Assembly (NCBI GenBank): GCA_026400935.1
Contig: JAPLNX010000519.1
Coordinates: 1-37,771 of the forward strand
Direction: 5' to 3'
Length of the DNA stretch: 37,771 nucleotides
Origin: Planctomycetia bacterium
Lineage (GTDB): Bacteria; Planctomycetota; Planctomycetia; Planctomycetales; Planctomycetaceae
Below are positions 1 through 9,010 of the stretch, one piece after another. Position numbers and translations under genes: made by a program. Under the pieces are notes generated by a model. That model was not told the origin of the DNA and searched no databases. It was given only the letters and a program-made list of their open reading frames with translations. Numbering within the stretch: position 1 is the stretch's first letter; every line of letters begins with the position of its first letter.

Positions 1-122
1 AAACCGACACAATCGCAGCCCGTAGCTCGGTTCTGCCCACCGCACCGGCGCATCACCCGCACCACAAAAATCCAACAAGCCGCACTCCAAATCTAATGGC
101 AGGTTATTTCTTGGTCGTGGCA

Positions 123-141
123 CTAGCGCGTTCCGGCTGAT
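123..141. repeat. single arm of palindromic repeat (GCTAGCGC family)
   Basis: These 19 bases are identical to the second arm of the palindromic element at 3007-3025. The copy lies between genes, just beyond the stop codon of the last gene of the minus-strand operon, and no partner arm is visible nearby. It is therefore a solo arm or the remnant of an element. Confidence 0.6.
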
Positions 142-155
142 GACCTCGTCATCAG
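137..155 (-). terminator. small hairpin overlapping the operon's last stop codon
   Basis: CTGATGAC and GTCATCAG form a perfect 8-base stem with a 3-base loop. The stem contains the stop codon of the glycoside hydrolase gene (152-154). No T-tract follows on the minus strand, so it is not a classical intrinsic terminator. It might only protect the 3' end or be incidental. Confidence 0.25.
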
Positions 156-3100
156 TCATTCCAGATCAACACTTCGGAAACCCCGCTGCGTGATTGGCCA
201 CGATGGGTGAAGACGATGCGGGTTTTCGATGACTTCACCGGATCGAACTTTGCTTCGTTCCATTGGCTGCCGAGCGGTTGATCGGGAGACTTCTTGGCGT
301 TGGCGACTTCGCGCCATTCGGTGCCGGTCCAATGTTGGATCACATACGAGGTCGGAGGCTGCACGCCGCCGCGGTCGTCGTAGATGGCGAGTTCGACTCG
401 GCGGAATTCGACCTCGCGGCCGAAGTCGATCTCCAGCCAATCGGTCTCTGACTTGGATTCGTAGCTCGTCCAGCGATTCATCGGCGTGGGGAGGAACACC
501 GTCTTGCCGTCGATGGCGCTGAACGGCTTGCCTCCGAAGCGATCGGTGAACGAGGCCGATGCTTTCGGAAAGCCGTCCGGTTTCGGGTTGTACGCCAGAT
601 TGCCGGCGGGCGGCGGAGCGGCTTCCAACGGCAATTGGACGTCGCCCCAGGCTTCGATCTCAGAGAGCCCCGACTTGCCGTCAGGACGATGATGCAGGGT
701 GAGTCGCAGCTTCGCGACTTCGATCGGATCGAACTTCACGACGTTGGCACGGTGCCCTTGCGGCTTATCGAGCACCCCGCTTTGCGACTTGATCGGACGC
801 CACTCGTCGTTGATCCACGCTTCCAATTCGATCCGCTGCGGAGTACGGACGGCCGCGTCCTTCTCGCCGCTGTCGTCGAGCGGATAGAGCTTCACGGTGT
901 GAATCGTCCGCTTCACTCCGAAGTCGATGACGACCCAATCGCGTTCGTTGGGCGAACCTTCGCACGTCCAGCGATTCGGTGGATGCGGGACGTACCAGAA
1001 GTTGCCGTCGTTCAACTTGCTGACCGACGTCTTGGGGGACGAGTACGACGCCGTCAGTCGAGGAAAGTATGTGCCGTCGTTGTTGACGACGAAGTTGGTT
1101 GGTGTCGAAGCGACACGCGGCTCGCGTGTCGTTGAGCCATCGCTGGGCACGCGAGCCGCGTGTTCCACAACCAGACGTTCCAACTTGTCCGACTTCGCGA
1201 CTTCCTTCCCATCCACGAGCACATGCAGTCCCGCACCGAGTTTGTATCGCTCACCGGTCTTGTCCCACACGATGCTGACACGATGGCCGCGATACGGCAC
1301 ATCGTCGAGCGCGAAGTAATCCCACTCCGGCGGCGCGAGCGGATTCACTTCCAGCGTCTCATCATCGCGCGGAGTCAGCCCGACCAATCCCGTGATGACC
1401 AAATCGCAGAAGCCCGAATGGAAATAGTGCTCGGAGTGGTTGTAGCCGTCGTGCCCCTCGAACGAGCCGGTGTCGGGATGCAGTGCTTCGGCGAGGTAGG
1501 GCTTGCCGTTCTTGCGATGCGACTTCGCATAGATCGCCATCAGCTTCACATAGTCCGCTTTTGTGGGCATCGCAGCTCGAACGTCACCGACATCGTTTCG
1601 GACCTCAGACTTGCCCAGCGTTTCCAGCAATCCGATTGCCGCCCAGGCAGTACCCCAGTAGTGATAGATTTCGTCGCGAACCTTCAAGCGTTCGGGCTCA
1701 GTGGACTTCGACAAATTCTTCGCGGGTGTCGGCCACGAGCCATCAGCGTGTTGCGTCGAGAGCAAGAGCTTGCGGGCGTCTCGAAAGACGGCGGAATCAT
1801 TACCACTTCCAACCTTCGCCAAAACATAGATCGCTAGACCCGTCGTGAAGGCATCGCTCGCCACGCCCTTTTCCCAACCCCAGCCACCATCGCCATTGCG
1901 AACTTCAATCAACTGTTGTCTTAACTTCGCGACTTCTTCCGCCGCACCGAAGTTCTTTTCAAAGAGCAGCCGTGTCGCGAGCCACTCGTAGTTATCGGGT
2001 GCAGGAATCTGTTGCCGTTGATAGGAGATCGCATTCACGACCGCTGGCGATCGTTTTTGCCCCGGCATCTCATAAGCCGCCTGTGCCAGTGTCGCCCACA
2101 TCGTTGTCACTTGATTCGCTGTCGGCAGCGACCAGCGTCGCAACGTTGCGAGCTGGTTTCCGGGAGTCCAAGAGCCATCGGGAAGCTGCAATTGATGCAT
2201 GAGATCGATGACGCCATCGCGAAACTCGGGCTTCGTCAACTCGTTCTGAGTCCCTTGGCCGCCGAGCAGCAACAGTGCGATCACATCCAATCCACCGCCG
2301 TTGCGATCGTTAGCATTTGCCTCGCGTTCGGCGGTCTTTACAACGATCTCTTGGTACGACTTCAATTCGTCTTCGGTCAGCAGCGGCGTCAATTTCGTGA
2401 GGAATTCCGCCTCCGTCTTGAAAGGCTGTTCGATCAACGGCCTAAGCTTGTCCCTGATGACCATTGGCAGCTTCTCGACACCGACTTTGCCAAGCTCATA
2501 GTTTTGCAGCCGATGCGAGTTGCGATGCGAAAGAGAATCCTTCCGTGACCAATCGTCCCACTCCGCCAGTTTCTGAACATCGACCTTCAGCCCCTGAGCT
2601 TGTGCCGCTCGATGCGACCACAGCATGAACGGCACGTGATGGCACGACATGCAGCCGCGATCATTTATCCAAGCGATTCCTTCTCGTTCGAGAAACGGCA
2701 GACTTCGGGTCACCGCATTGCGCACTGCCGCATCAGTCACCGGAACGTCTCGCCCCGCGCCCGCCTCACTGACGCTCGGCACGACATTGGCCAACGCCTT
2801 CAACGTCTGGGTCGTCGCATACGGCCACGATTGGCCGCTCCACCAGCAGCAGGAATTTTGTAACAAGAACATCGGGTCGTTCCGTTCGACCGTCGATGGT
2901 CCGAAGTCCGAATAGAAACCGTCCCGGTCCATCAGCTTCGACCAAGCGGCTTCGTACTTCATCAGCCGCAGGGCGCTAGCCCCGGTTGTCGTCTCCGAAC
3001 CAGACGCTAGCGCGTTCCGGCTGATTTGCGGATCGAACATGTTGAACTGCCAAGGCACATAGCCGATCAACTCGCGGCCGTGTGAGTCGCCCGCGAACTG

Positions 3101-3985
3101 ACCGTCCTCGTAAGTCTTCGTCAGCGTCTTGATCTTGTGGCCGTCTCGCTCCTCGTCGTTCTTGTAGACGGGGAAGAAGAACTGACGTTTGTCGTCCCAC
3201 AGCAGTTTCAGCATCGTCGCCTTGAGCGATTCGGCCTTGTTTTCGAATCGCTCGGCGATGTCGTCCTTCCCCGCCAGCCGCGCCAGCTTCGCGATCGCGA
3301 CCGCATCGGCCCACATGTAGGCGTTGAACGATGGTCGATAGCTCGGAGCGCCGCGCAGGATGTCCTTCGTCTGGCGGCTGTTGATGTTGAACTCCATGCC
3401 GTCGTCGTGGCCGGTCTGCCAGAACAGCCCGACCTCTTTGACGAAGTGTCGTTGCTCCCAACCTTCGTAGTTCCTGACGAGGTCCGGCAGCAGGTCGATC
3501 GCGAACCCATCGTCGCGATGCACCTGATTCACCGCCCACGCGCTGTCCGCCAGCCACGTCGAATAGTTTCGCGGCTGAGCCCCCGGCGTGCGGAACCAGT
3601 ACTTCAAATAGTCGCGAGCAATCCTCGGCTGCCGCAGCCACCGTGCTTCATAAAGCTGATGCCCCGCCGGACAACTGATGGCCCCGTAGGCCCCCGACCA
3701 AAACGGCCGGTCGATGAACTCGGTGAACGAGTACCCGCTGTTGGGCGAGCCGTAAGTCAGATGCTTCGTCAGCAGTTCCCAGCGGTAGTAATACGTCGTC
3801 GTGATGTCGGCATCGGGACACTCGAAGAACGGAATCTGCTCGGCATACCAATCCCAGTCGCGGTTGTCCCAGAAGCTCTGTGCCTCAAGCTGCTTCTGCT
3901 TGTCGAGCACTTGAGCGGACGCCTCGCGAGTGTCAGCCAAGACAGCCACGAGCAAGATCGCAAACACAAAACGAATGATGGTCAT
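152..3985 (-). CDS. secreted MGH1-like glycoside hydrolase with nested CXXCH toroid domain and two discoidin domains
   Basis: The protein has 1277 residues. ATG at 3985 gives a clean signal peptide (TIIRFVFAILLVAVLADTR, cut near residue 25). An earlier TTG at 4042 would overlap the upstream stop and is less likely. Domains: residues 30-400 are the first part of an (alpha/alpha)6 glycoside hydrolase of the MGH1/GH63-like type (GHDDGMEFNI, WWSGQSWPYATTQTLKALA). Residues about 402-806 are a terpene-cyclase/prenyltransferase-like toroid with CMSCHH (445-450) and QW-like motifs LQLPDGSW, GDGGWGW and QHADGSW. Residues about 807-950 resume the hydrolase (HPDTGSFEGHDGYNHSEHYF, likely carrying the catalytic base). 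Residues about 975-1113 and 1140-1277 are F5/8 type C (discoidin) domains that should bind carbohydrate. Two palindromic elements encode extra peptides at about 321-342 and 941-958. It is the last gene of the operon, 53 bases after a DUF1501 gene. The substrate is unknown. Family assignment is from memory of motifs. Confidence 0.85.
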   Translation of the reverse strand: MTIIRFVFAILLVAVLADTREASAQVLDKQKQLEAQSFWDNRDWDWYAEQIPFFECPDADITTTYYYRWELLTKHLTYGSPNSGYSFTEFIDRPFWSGAYGAISCPAGHQLYEARWLRQPRIARDYLKYWFRTPGAQPRNYSTWLADSAWAVNQVHRDDGFAIDLLPDLVRNYEGWEQRHFVKEVGLFWQTGHDDGMEFNINSRQTKDILRGAPSYRPSFNAYMWADAVAIAKLARLAGKDDIAERFENKAESLKATMLKLLWDDKRQFFFPVYKNDEERDGHKIKTLTKTYEDGQFAGDSHGRELIGYVPWQFNMFDPQISRNALASGSETTTGASALRLMKYEAAWSKLMDRDGFYSDFGPSTVERNDPMFLLQNSCCWWSGQSWPYATTQTLKALANVVPSVSEAGAGRDVPVTDAAVRNAVTRSLPFLEREGIAWINDRGCMSCHHVPFMLWSHRAAQAQGLKVDVQKLAEWDDWSRKDSLSHRNSHRLQNYELGKVGVEKLPMVIRDKLRPLIEQPFKTEAEFLTKLTPLLTEDELKSYQEIVVKTAEREANANDRNGGGLDVIALLLLGGQGTQNELTKPEFRDGVIDLMHQLQLPDGSWTPGNQLATLRRWSLPTANQVTTMWATLAQAAYEMPGQKRSPAVVNAISYQRQQIPAPDNYEWLATRLLFEKNFGAAEEVAKLRQQLIEVRNGDGGWGWEKGVASDAFTTGLAIYVLAKVGSGNDSAVFRDARKLLLSTQHADGSWPTPAKNLSKSTEPERLKVRDEIYHYWGTAWAAIGLLETLGKSEVRNDVGDVRAAMPTKADYVKLMAIYAKSHRKNGKPYLAEALHPDTGSFEGHDGYNHSEHYFHSGFCDLVITGLVGLTPRDDETLEVNPLAPPEWDYFALDDVPYRGHRVSIVWDKTGERYKLGAGLHVLVDGKEVAKSDKLERLVVEHAARVPSDGSTTREPRVASTPTNFVVNNDGTYFPRLTASYSSPKTSVSKLNDGNFWYVPHPPNRWTCEGSPNERDWVVIDFGVKRTIHTVKLYPLDDSGEKDAAVRTPQRIELEAWINDEWRPIKSQSGVLDKPQGHRANVVKFDPIEVAKLRLTLHHRPDGKSGLSEIEAWGDVQLPLEAAPPPAGNLAYNPKPDGFPKASASFTDRFGGKPFSAIDGKTVFLPTPMNRWTSYESKSETDWLEIDFGREVEFRRVELAIYDDRGGVQPPTSYVIQHWTGTEWREVANAKKSPDQPLGSQWNEAKFDPVKSSKTRIVFTHRGQSRSGVSEVLIWND
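1113..1163. repeat. in-frame palindromic element A
   Basis: The arms ACACGCGGCTCGCGTG (1113-1128) and CACGCGAGCCGCGTGT (1148-1163) are a perfect 16-base inverted repeat with a 19-base spacer. Total length is 51 bases, 17 codons. It lies in the linker between the hydrolase domain and the first discoidin domain of the 152-3985 gene, and reads without a stop (HAARVPSDGSTTREPRVAST). Confidence 0.75.
2961..3025. repeat. in-frame palindromic element B
   Basis: Two 20-base arms (2961-2980 and 3006-3025) are inverted copies with a few mismatches (about 16 of 20) around a 25-base spacer. The minus-strand frame is open and encodes ISRNALASGSETTTGASALR, placed between NMFDP and KYEAAW of the hydrolase domain, segments I recall as adjacent in relatives. 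The second arm is repeated at 123-141. The peptide ASALRL recurs in the giant protein (element D). Confidence 0.75.
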
Positions 3986-4038
3986 GTAGGTTCTCAGCGG
4001 GAATGAGTCAGTGGATGGAGTCGGTGAGCTTCTCGGAA

Positions 4039-5415
4039 TCAACTCACGATTTCTGAGACGACTTGGCCATGCACGTCGGTCAAACGGAAGTCGCGGCCGG
4101 CGAAATGGTATGTCAGGCGTTCGTGATCCAAACCCAGCAGGTGCAGAATCGTGGCGTGCAGGTCGTGGACGTGGACTCGGTTCTCGATGGCGTCCCAGCC
4201 GAATTCATCCGTGGCGCCGTGGGCCATGCCTCCGCGAATGCCGCCGCCGGCCAGCCACATCGAGAATCCGAACGGATGATGATCGCGACCGTCCTTCCCT
4301 TCGGCGGTTGGCGTACGACCGAATTCACCTCCCCAGATCACCAGCGTCTCGTCGAGCAGACCGCGAGACTTCAGATCCTGAAGCAAACCCGCGATCGGCT
4401 GATCGGTGGCGAGGGCGTTGTTTTCGTGTCCGGCTTTAAGGCCGCTGTGTTGGTCCCAGGGTTGGAAGCCGCCCGTCGTGTGATAGAGCTGCACGAAGCG
4501 GACGCCCCGCTCGACGAGGCGTCGCGCCAAGAGGCATTGTCGGCCGAACATTTCCGTCTTCGGTTCGTCGAGTCCATACAGCTTGCCGGTTGCCGATGTT
4601 TCGCCGGTGAGATCGAACGCTTCGGGCGCTTCGGTCTGCATCCGAAACGCGAGCTCGAACGATTCGATGCGGGCGCTGAGCCGGTCGTCGTCCGCGCGTG
4701 CCTCGTGGTGCAGTGCGTTCAAGCGGGCGAGCACATCGAGTTCGCGCCGTTGTCGATCACGAGACACCTGCAGACTGCTGAGATTGCGCAGCGGTTGCTT
4801 GAGGTTCGAGACGAACGTCCCTTGATAGGTGGCGGGGAGAAAGCTCGCTCCATATTGCCGCGCCCCTTCGATGATCGGTCCGGGTCCGATGGCGACGAAT
4901 CCGGGCAGGTTTTGATTCTCGGTCCCCAGTCCGTACGTCACCCAAGCACCGAGACTGGGTCGCGAGAAGACTCGCTCGCCGGTATTCATCAACAAGCAGC
5001 CGCCGGGATGATTCGGGTCGTCGGTGACCATCGAACGAATGACGCAGATGTCGTCGATGCAGGATGCCGTTCGTGGAAAGAGTTCGCTGACCTCGAGCCC
5101 CGACTGTCCGTGCTTCTGAAACTTCCACGGTGAGGCGAGCAGTTTTCGTTGCTGGCCGAGATACAGCTTCGGCGACGGCTGGCCATCGTCCTGGGTGAGG
5201 CGCGGTTTTGGATCGAACGTGTCGACTTGCGAAGGACCACCGGGCATGAAGAGGAAAATGGCTCGCTTGGCTCGCGCCGCGAAATGAGGACGGCGCGCGG
5301 CCAACGGGTACTCGGCGGCGGCTGTCTGGTCGGCAAGCAACGCGGACAAAGCGATGGCACCGAAACCGGCTCCAGTACGGCTGAGCATTTCGCGACGGTT
5401 CAAGTTAATCGACAT
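4039..5415 (-). CDS. DUF1501 family protein (Tat-exported), copy 1
   Basis: The protein has 458 residues. The chosen ATG (5415) overlaps the 3' end of the preceding PSCyt1/DUF1553 gene by 11 bases, which suggests translational coupling. Another ATG at 5427 is possible. The N-terminus SINLNRREMLSRTGAGFGA is a Tat-like signal (RR followed by a hydrophobic stretch ending in ADQTAAA). The rest matches DUF1501, a family of alkaline phosphatase/sulfatase-like fold found mostly in planctomycetes: FMPGGPSQVDTFDPKP, LVIWGGEFGRTP, DLHATILHLLGLDHERLTY and FRLTDVHGQVVSEIV at the end. DUF1501 genes usually sit next to DUF1549/DUF1553 genes, as here. The reaction is not established. It is paralogous to the gene at 11229-12575. 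Confidence 0.92.
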   Translation of the reverse strand: MSINLNRREMLSRTGAGFGAIALSALLADQTAAAEYPLAARRPHFAARAKRAIFLFMPGGPSQVDTFDPKPRLTQDDGQPSPKLYLGQQRKLLASPWKFQKHGQSGLEVSELFPRTASCIDDICVIRSMVTDDPNHPGGCLLMNTGERVFSRPSLGAWVTYGLGTENQNLPGFVAIGPGPIIEGARQYGASFLPATYQGTFVSNLKQPLRNLSSLQVSRDRQRRELDVLARLNALHHEARADDDRLSARIESFELAFRMQTEAPEAFDLTGETSATGKLYGLDEPKTEMFGRQCLLARRLVERGVRFVQLYHTTGGFQPWDQHSGLKAGHENNALATDQPIAGLLQDLKSRGLLDETLVIWGGEFGRTPTAEGKDGRDHHPFGFSMWLAGGGIRGGMAHGATDEFGWDAIENRVHVHDLHATILHLLGLDHERLTYHFAGRDFRLTDVHGQVVSEIVS

Positions 5416-8400
5416 AGACGAACTCATTCGTACAAAGGATGACGCGACAGTAACGAGCCCAAGCCTCTTTGACAGCGGGATCGGCGACGAGTTGCCGGCC
5501 GATGCCGATTTCCGTTGGCGTCGGCGCGCGGCCGAAGGCCAATTCGTACAAGCGGGCGATGCGTTCGTCATCGCGACCGGAGGGGACTTCGCGAGCGACT
5601 CTCGCCGCGAGCGCCGCCGAAACGTCGTCGAGCAACGGGTCGTTGAGCAGATACAACGCTTGCGGAGCGACAATCGACGGATTCCGCCGCTCGATGATGC
5701 CGCCGCCATCGGGGCCGTCGAACAGCGAATTGAAGTCGGCCGTTTTCGCGCCGGTGCGAGACGTCATCAGATAGAGCGTGCGTCGCGGCACGGCAACTTC
5801 CAGAAAGCCCGGCCCACCGGGTGTCGCATCGAGCCGGCCGGACACTGCCAAAAGAGAATCGCGAATCGCCTCGGCTTCCAAACGGCGGCGGGGCATGCGT
5901 GCCAGCCAGCGGTTCTCGGGATCGACAGCGCGAGTGGCGTCGGACGCGAAGGTGCTCTGTTGATAGACGCTCGACAACACGATCAGCCGGTGCAGTGCCT
6001 TGATCGACCAGCCCGATTCGATGAAGCGCCGCGCCAAGTGATCGAGCAATTCCGGATGACTGGGCTGCTCGCCCCGTACTCCGAAGTTCGTCGAGGTCCG
6101 GACCAGACCCTCACCGAAATGATGTTGCCAGATGCGATTGACCATGACGCGCGCCGTGAGTCCACCTGCGGCGGAATCGGGCCGCGTCAGCCAGTCAGCC
6201 AGTTCGCGTCGGCCGCTACCGGCCGAAATCTTTGGCGAGTTGGGTCCGGCCAGCACCTGAGGAAAGCCGCGCGGAACCATCTTGCCGGGAGTCGCGGGAT
6301 TGCCGCGGAGAAAAACCGGGGCATCGTGAAACCCCTCGTGCTTGGTTCCGAGCGGGCCCCCGTCTTGCACGACGACCGCCTGCGGAATCACGACGGCAGG
6401 TTTCTTCTTGAGCAATTCCAATTCGTCGCGCTGCGCCGCAAGCCGTTCGCGCACTTCCTGAGGGAGCAACTGCGACCGGTCTGCTGCAGCGATCCAATAA
6501 GGACTGCGCGACGAAAGCAATTCGTCATAGAGATCTGAGACGTCGTCGCCGCTCGCCGCTTGCTTGTCGAGAGGTGCGAGCCAACGAGCCCGCAATTCGG
6601 ACTCGACTCGCACGCGGGCCGCTTCGTCGAGTGGGCTTCCATAAACTCGCAACTCGCACAAGTCGCCGCGAAATCGCTGACCGGCTCCCGAACCCGGTCC
6701 CCCGATCCGCAGGGCTGCAATCGCCGGATCGGACGAGACCGCATCAATCGACTTGTTCGTGCCGATTGCCTCGCCGTTGCGGAACAGAGCGACTCCGCCA
6801 GAACCCCAAGTGAGGCTGATCAATTGGAAATCCGAATTGGCCGGAGCCGGTGCAACGATGTCGCCGCTGGCTCCCGCTCGACGCACGATCGCATGGAGAC
6901 CGCCCGCCGCGTTGAGCATCAAACCAAGTCCGTGTTGTCCCACCGCAGAATCTTCCCAGCCGATGAGGCGTGTCCCAGCGCCGACAGCCGCGTCGGGACG
7001 AAAGACGGCGAACAACGCACCCGTGAGCGGAACCGTGCGCGGCGACTGCAATACCGCATCGCCGTCAAAGCGGATCACGGGGCGCGAATGTCCGTGAATC
7101 ATTTCCGTCGCCAGCACAGGCCCGTGCGAATCGGGAGGCGGCGTGGCATCGTCGGCGATTGCGGCACGGTCGGGCCACAGCGTGATCTGTCGCGCCGCGT
7201 TGGTTGCGATGTGCCGATCATCGGCGCGGAATTGCAAAAACTCGGCCGTCGCGAGCGACCAGGCCACCGGGTCGCGCGTTGTTCGCTCACGACGTTCCGC
7301 CGCGATCATCGACAACTTCTTCACCAGTTCCTCTGCCAACCGCGCGGCGGCCACATGATCGGTCTCAGCCAACAGCGGCAACAAAGCGGAAGGTGGTGGT
7401 TGCTGCTTGAGAAACTTCACCCACCGCTCCAGCGTCGATGCATCGAGCTTGCGTGCAGCGGCGAAGTCCGCCGGCGTTGATGGCTTCGCGTGGAAGAACT
7501 CGACTGCTGCTGGTAAGTCGCGAGGCGTTGCGGCGACCAACTGGCGTTCCAGATGCAACAAGAACTCCTGATCGGCGGCGACTTGAACGATCTGCGACAG
7601 TTCCGCCAGCCGCAGCTTGTCGCGCTGCGTCTGAGTGTTGATCGCCTGAATCTCGGCGGCTGGAAGGAGCGGCATGCGGACCAGCGGTGTGTTGCCCAGC
7701 ACCGGACTCGGAATGACTCGTGTGCTGAAAAAAATCCCGGCCAACGCGTAATAGTCTTCAGTCGAAATCGGATCGAACTTGTGATCGTGACAGCGGGCAC
7801 AGGCCAGTGTGAGTCCCAGAAACGCTCGCCCCACAACGTCGATCTCGTCGTTGACGTAATCGGCGATCATCTGCTGCTTATCGACGTCACCGGGAACGAA
7901 ATCGGCGATCGCCAGCATCCCCGTCGCGACGAGCGATTCGGCATCGATCTTCGTCGGGTCGAGCGGCTGCATCAGGTCTCCGGCCAGTTGCCGGGTGATG
8001 AATTCGTTGTACGGCAGATCGCGATTGAACGCGGCGACGACCCAATCGCGATATCGCCACGCTTCGCGGAAGTCGCTCTCGATCGGCAATTGAATGAGAT
8101 CGCGCGCATCGGCGTAACGAACAACGTCCAGCCAGTGCCGCCCCCACCGCTCGCCATACTGGGGCGACGCGAGCAACCGATCAACCACCCTCGCGAAGGC
8201 ATCGGGCGCAGCGTCGCTCAGAAACTCGCGTAATTCTTCCGGAGACGGCGGCAGCCCCGTCAGGTCGAAAGTGATCCGGCGAAGCGCCGCACGCTTGTCA
8301 GCGGGCGGCGCGGGAGTCAATCCAACCGCTTCGTGCTTCGCTCGAATGAATGCATCGACGCTGCTTTGCGCCCATCGTTCGCCTTGAGCAGACGGAGGAG

Positions 8401-8893
8401 CGACTCGCTGTGGCGGCACGAACGACCAGAACTTTCGGCCTTCGTCGATCGACAAGCCCCGCTTCACAACTGCCGCCGGACCGTCGCGCGGATCGGCCGC
8501 TCCCGCCGCGATCCACGCTTCAAAGTCTGCGATCACCGCCGCCGACAGTTTCTCTTTGGGAGGCATCGCCGAAACACTCGCGTCGTGTCGCAGAGCATTC
8601 AGCAACAAACTCTCGCTCGGCTTCCCCGGTACAATCGCTGGCCCGCTGTCGCCCCCTTTGAGCAACCCCGCGCGCGTATCAACCGTCAGCATCCCCTTCA
8701 GCTTCCCGCGCGTCACCGCCTCTGCCGAGTGGCACTCATAACACTGACCAACCAGCACCGGCCGAATCTTCTTCTCGAATAACTCGACCTCTTTCGCCGG
8801 AACTTGATCGCTCGCCAGCGAAGTTCCCGATATTCCGAGAAACGTCACGATGCTCGCGATAACGACCACACGATGCAGCACAGATCGTCTCAC
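5405..8893 (-). CDS. PSCyt1-DUF1549-LamG-DUF1553 planctomycete cytochrome-like protein, copy 1
   Basis: The protein has 1162 residues from GTG at 8893, which is preceded by GGGAG at 6 bases and gives a good signal peptide (RRSVLHRVVVIASIVTFLG). The frame stays open to a GTG at 8953. The paralogue at 12700-15285 has the same GGGAG-N6-GTG start. Domains: PSCyt1 at about 35-115 with CYECH (51-55) and a possible axial Met in [12 protein letters not shown]1549 (PSCyt2) at about 150-370 with [16 protein letters not shown] and [12 protein letters not shown]; a concanavalin/LamG-like domain at about 590-780; DUF1553 (PSD1) at about 850-1150 with NRIWQHHFGEGLV and [11 protein letters not shown]. Two CXXCH motifs suggest covalent haem c. 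The protein is thought to act in the periplasm or paryphoplasm, with unknown chemistry. The LamG insertion is absent from the paralogue. Confidence 0.9.
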   Translation of the reverse strand: MRRSVLHRVVVIASIVTFLGISGTSLASDQVPAKEVELFEKKIRPVLVGQCYECHSAEAVTRGKLKGMLTVDTRAGLLKGGDSGPAIVPGKPSESLLLNALRHDASVSAMPPKEKLSAAVIADFEAWIAAGAADPRDGPAAVVKRGLSIDEGRKFWSFVPPQRVAPPSAQGERWAQSSVDAFIRAKHEAVGLTPAPPADKRAALRRITFDLTGLPPSPEELREFLSDAAPDAFARVVDRLLASPQYGERWGRHWLDVVRYADARDLIQLPIESDFREAWRYRDWVVAAFNRDLPYNEFITRQLAGDLMQPLDPTKIDAESLVATGMLAIADFVPGDVDKQQMIADYVNDEIDVVGRAFLGLTLACARCHDHKFDPISTEDYYALAGIFFSTRVIPSPVLGNTPLVRMPLLPAAEIQAINTQTQRDKLRLAELSQIVQVAADQEFLLHLERQLVAATPRDLPAAVEFFHAKPSTPADFAAARKLDASTLERWVKFLKQQPPPSALLPLLAETDHVAAARLAEELVKKLSMIAAERRERTTRDPVAWSLATAEFLQFRADDRHIATNAARQITLWPDRAAIADDATPPPDSHGPVLATEMIHGHSRPVIRFDGDAVLQSPRTVPLTGALFAVFRPDAAVGAGTRLIGWEDSAVGQHGLGLMLNAAGGLHAIVRRAGASGDIVAPAPANSDFQLISLTWGSGGVALFRNGEAIGTNKSIDAVSSDPAIAALRIGGPGSGAGQRFRGDLCELRVYGSPLDEAARVRVESELRARWLAPLDKQAASGDDVSDLYDELLSSRSPYWIAAADRSQLLPQEVRERLAAQRDELELLKKKPAVVIPQAVVVQDGGPLGTKHEGFHDAPVFLRGNPATPGKMVPRGFPQVLAGPNSPKISAGSGRRELADWLTRPDSAAGGLTARVMVNRIWQHHFGEGLVRTSTNFGVRGEQPSHPELLDHLARRFIESGWSIKALHRLIVLSSVYQQSTFASDATRAVDPENRWLARMPRRRLEAEAIRDSLLAVSGRLDATPGGPGFLEVAVPRRTLYLMTSRTGAKTADFNSLFDGPDGGGIIERRNPSIVAPQALYLLNDPLLDDVSAALAARVAREVPSGRDDERIARLYELAFGRAPTPTEIGIGRQLVADPAVKEAWARYCRVILCTNEFVYVD
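8412..8780. repeat. near-identical PSCyt1 coding segment, copy 1 of 2
   Basis: This 369-base stretch aligns without gaps to 14804-15172. By eye about 25 bases differ (about 93% identity). It covers the PSCyt1 domain and the linker ending at FVPPQRV. On both sides the two genes diverge sharply, which suggests recent duplication or gene conversion of this module. Confidence 0.85.
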
Positions 8894-9010
8894 TCCACGC
8901 TCCCAAGGTTTCACGATTCGAACCACCGTTTGTGTCTCGGCCCAGATTATCACTCCGACACGTTCGCTACCGAACCTCGACAGAAGAACTTCAGCCTCAG
9001 GGCCGACCAG

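Noticed and set aside
5428-5709. N-terminal extension of the first DUF1501 frame
   Set aside because: It overlaps the DUF1553 coding region by about 300 bases and would bury the Tat signal.
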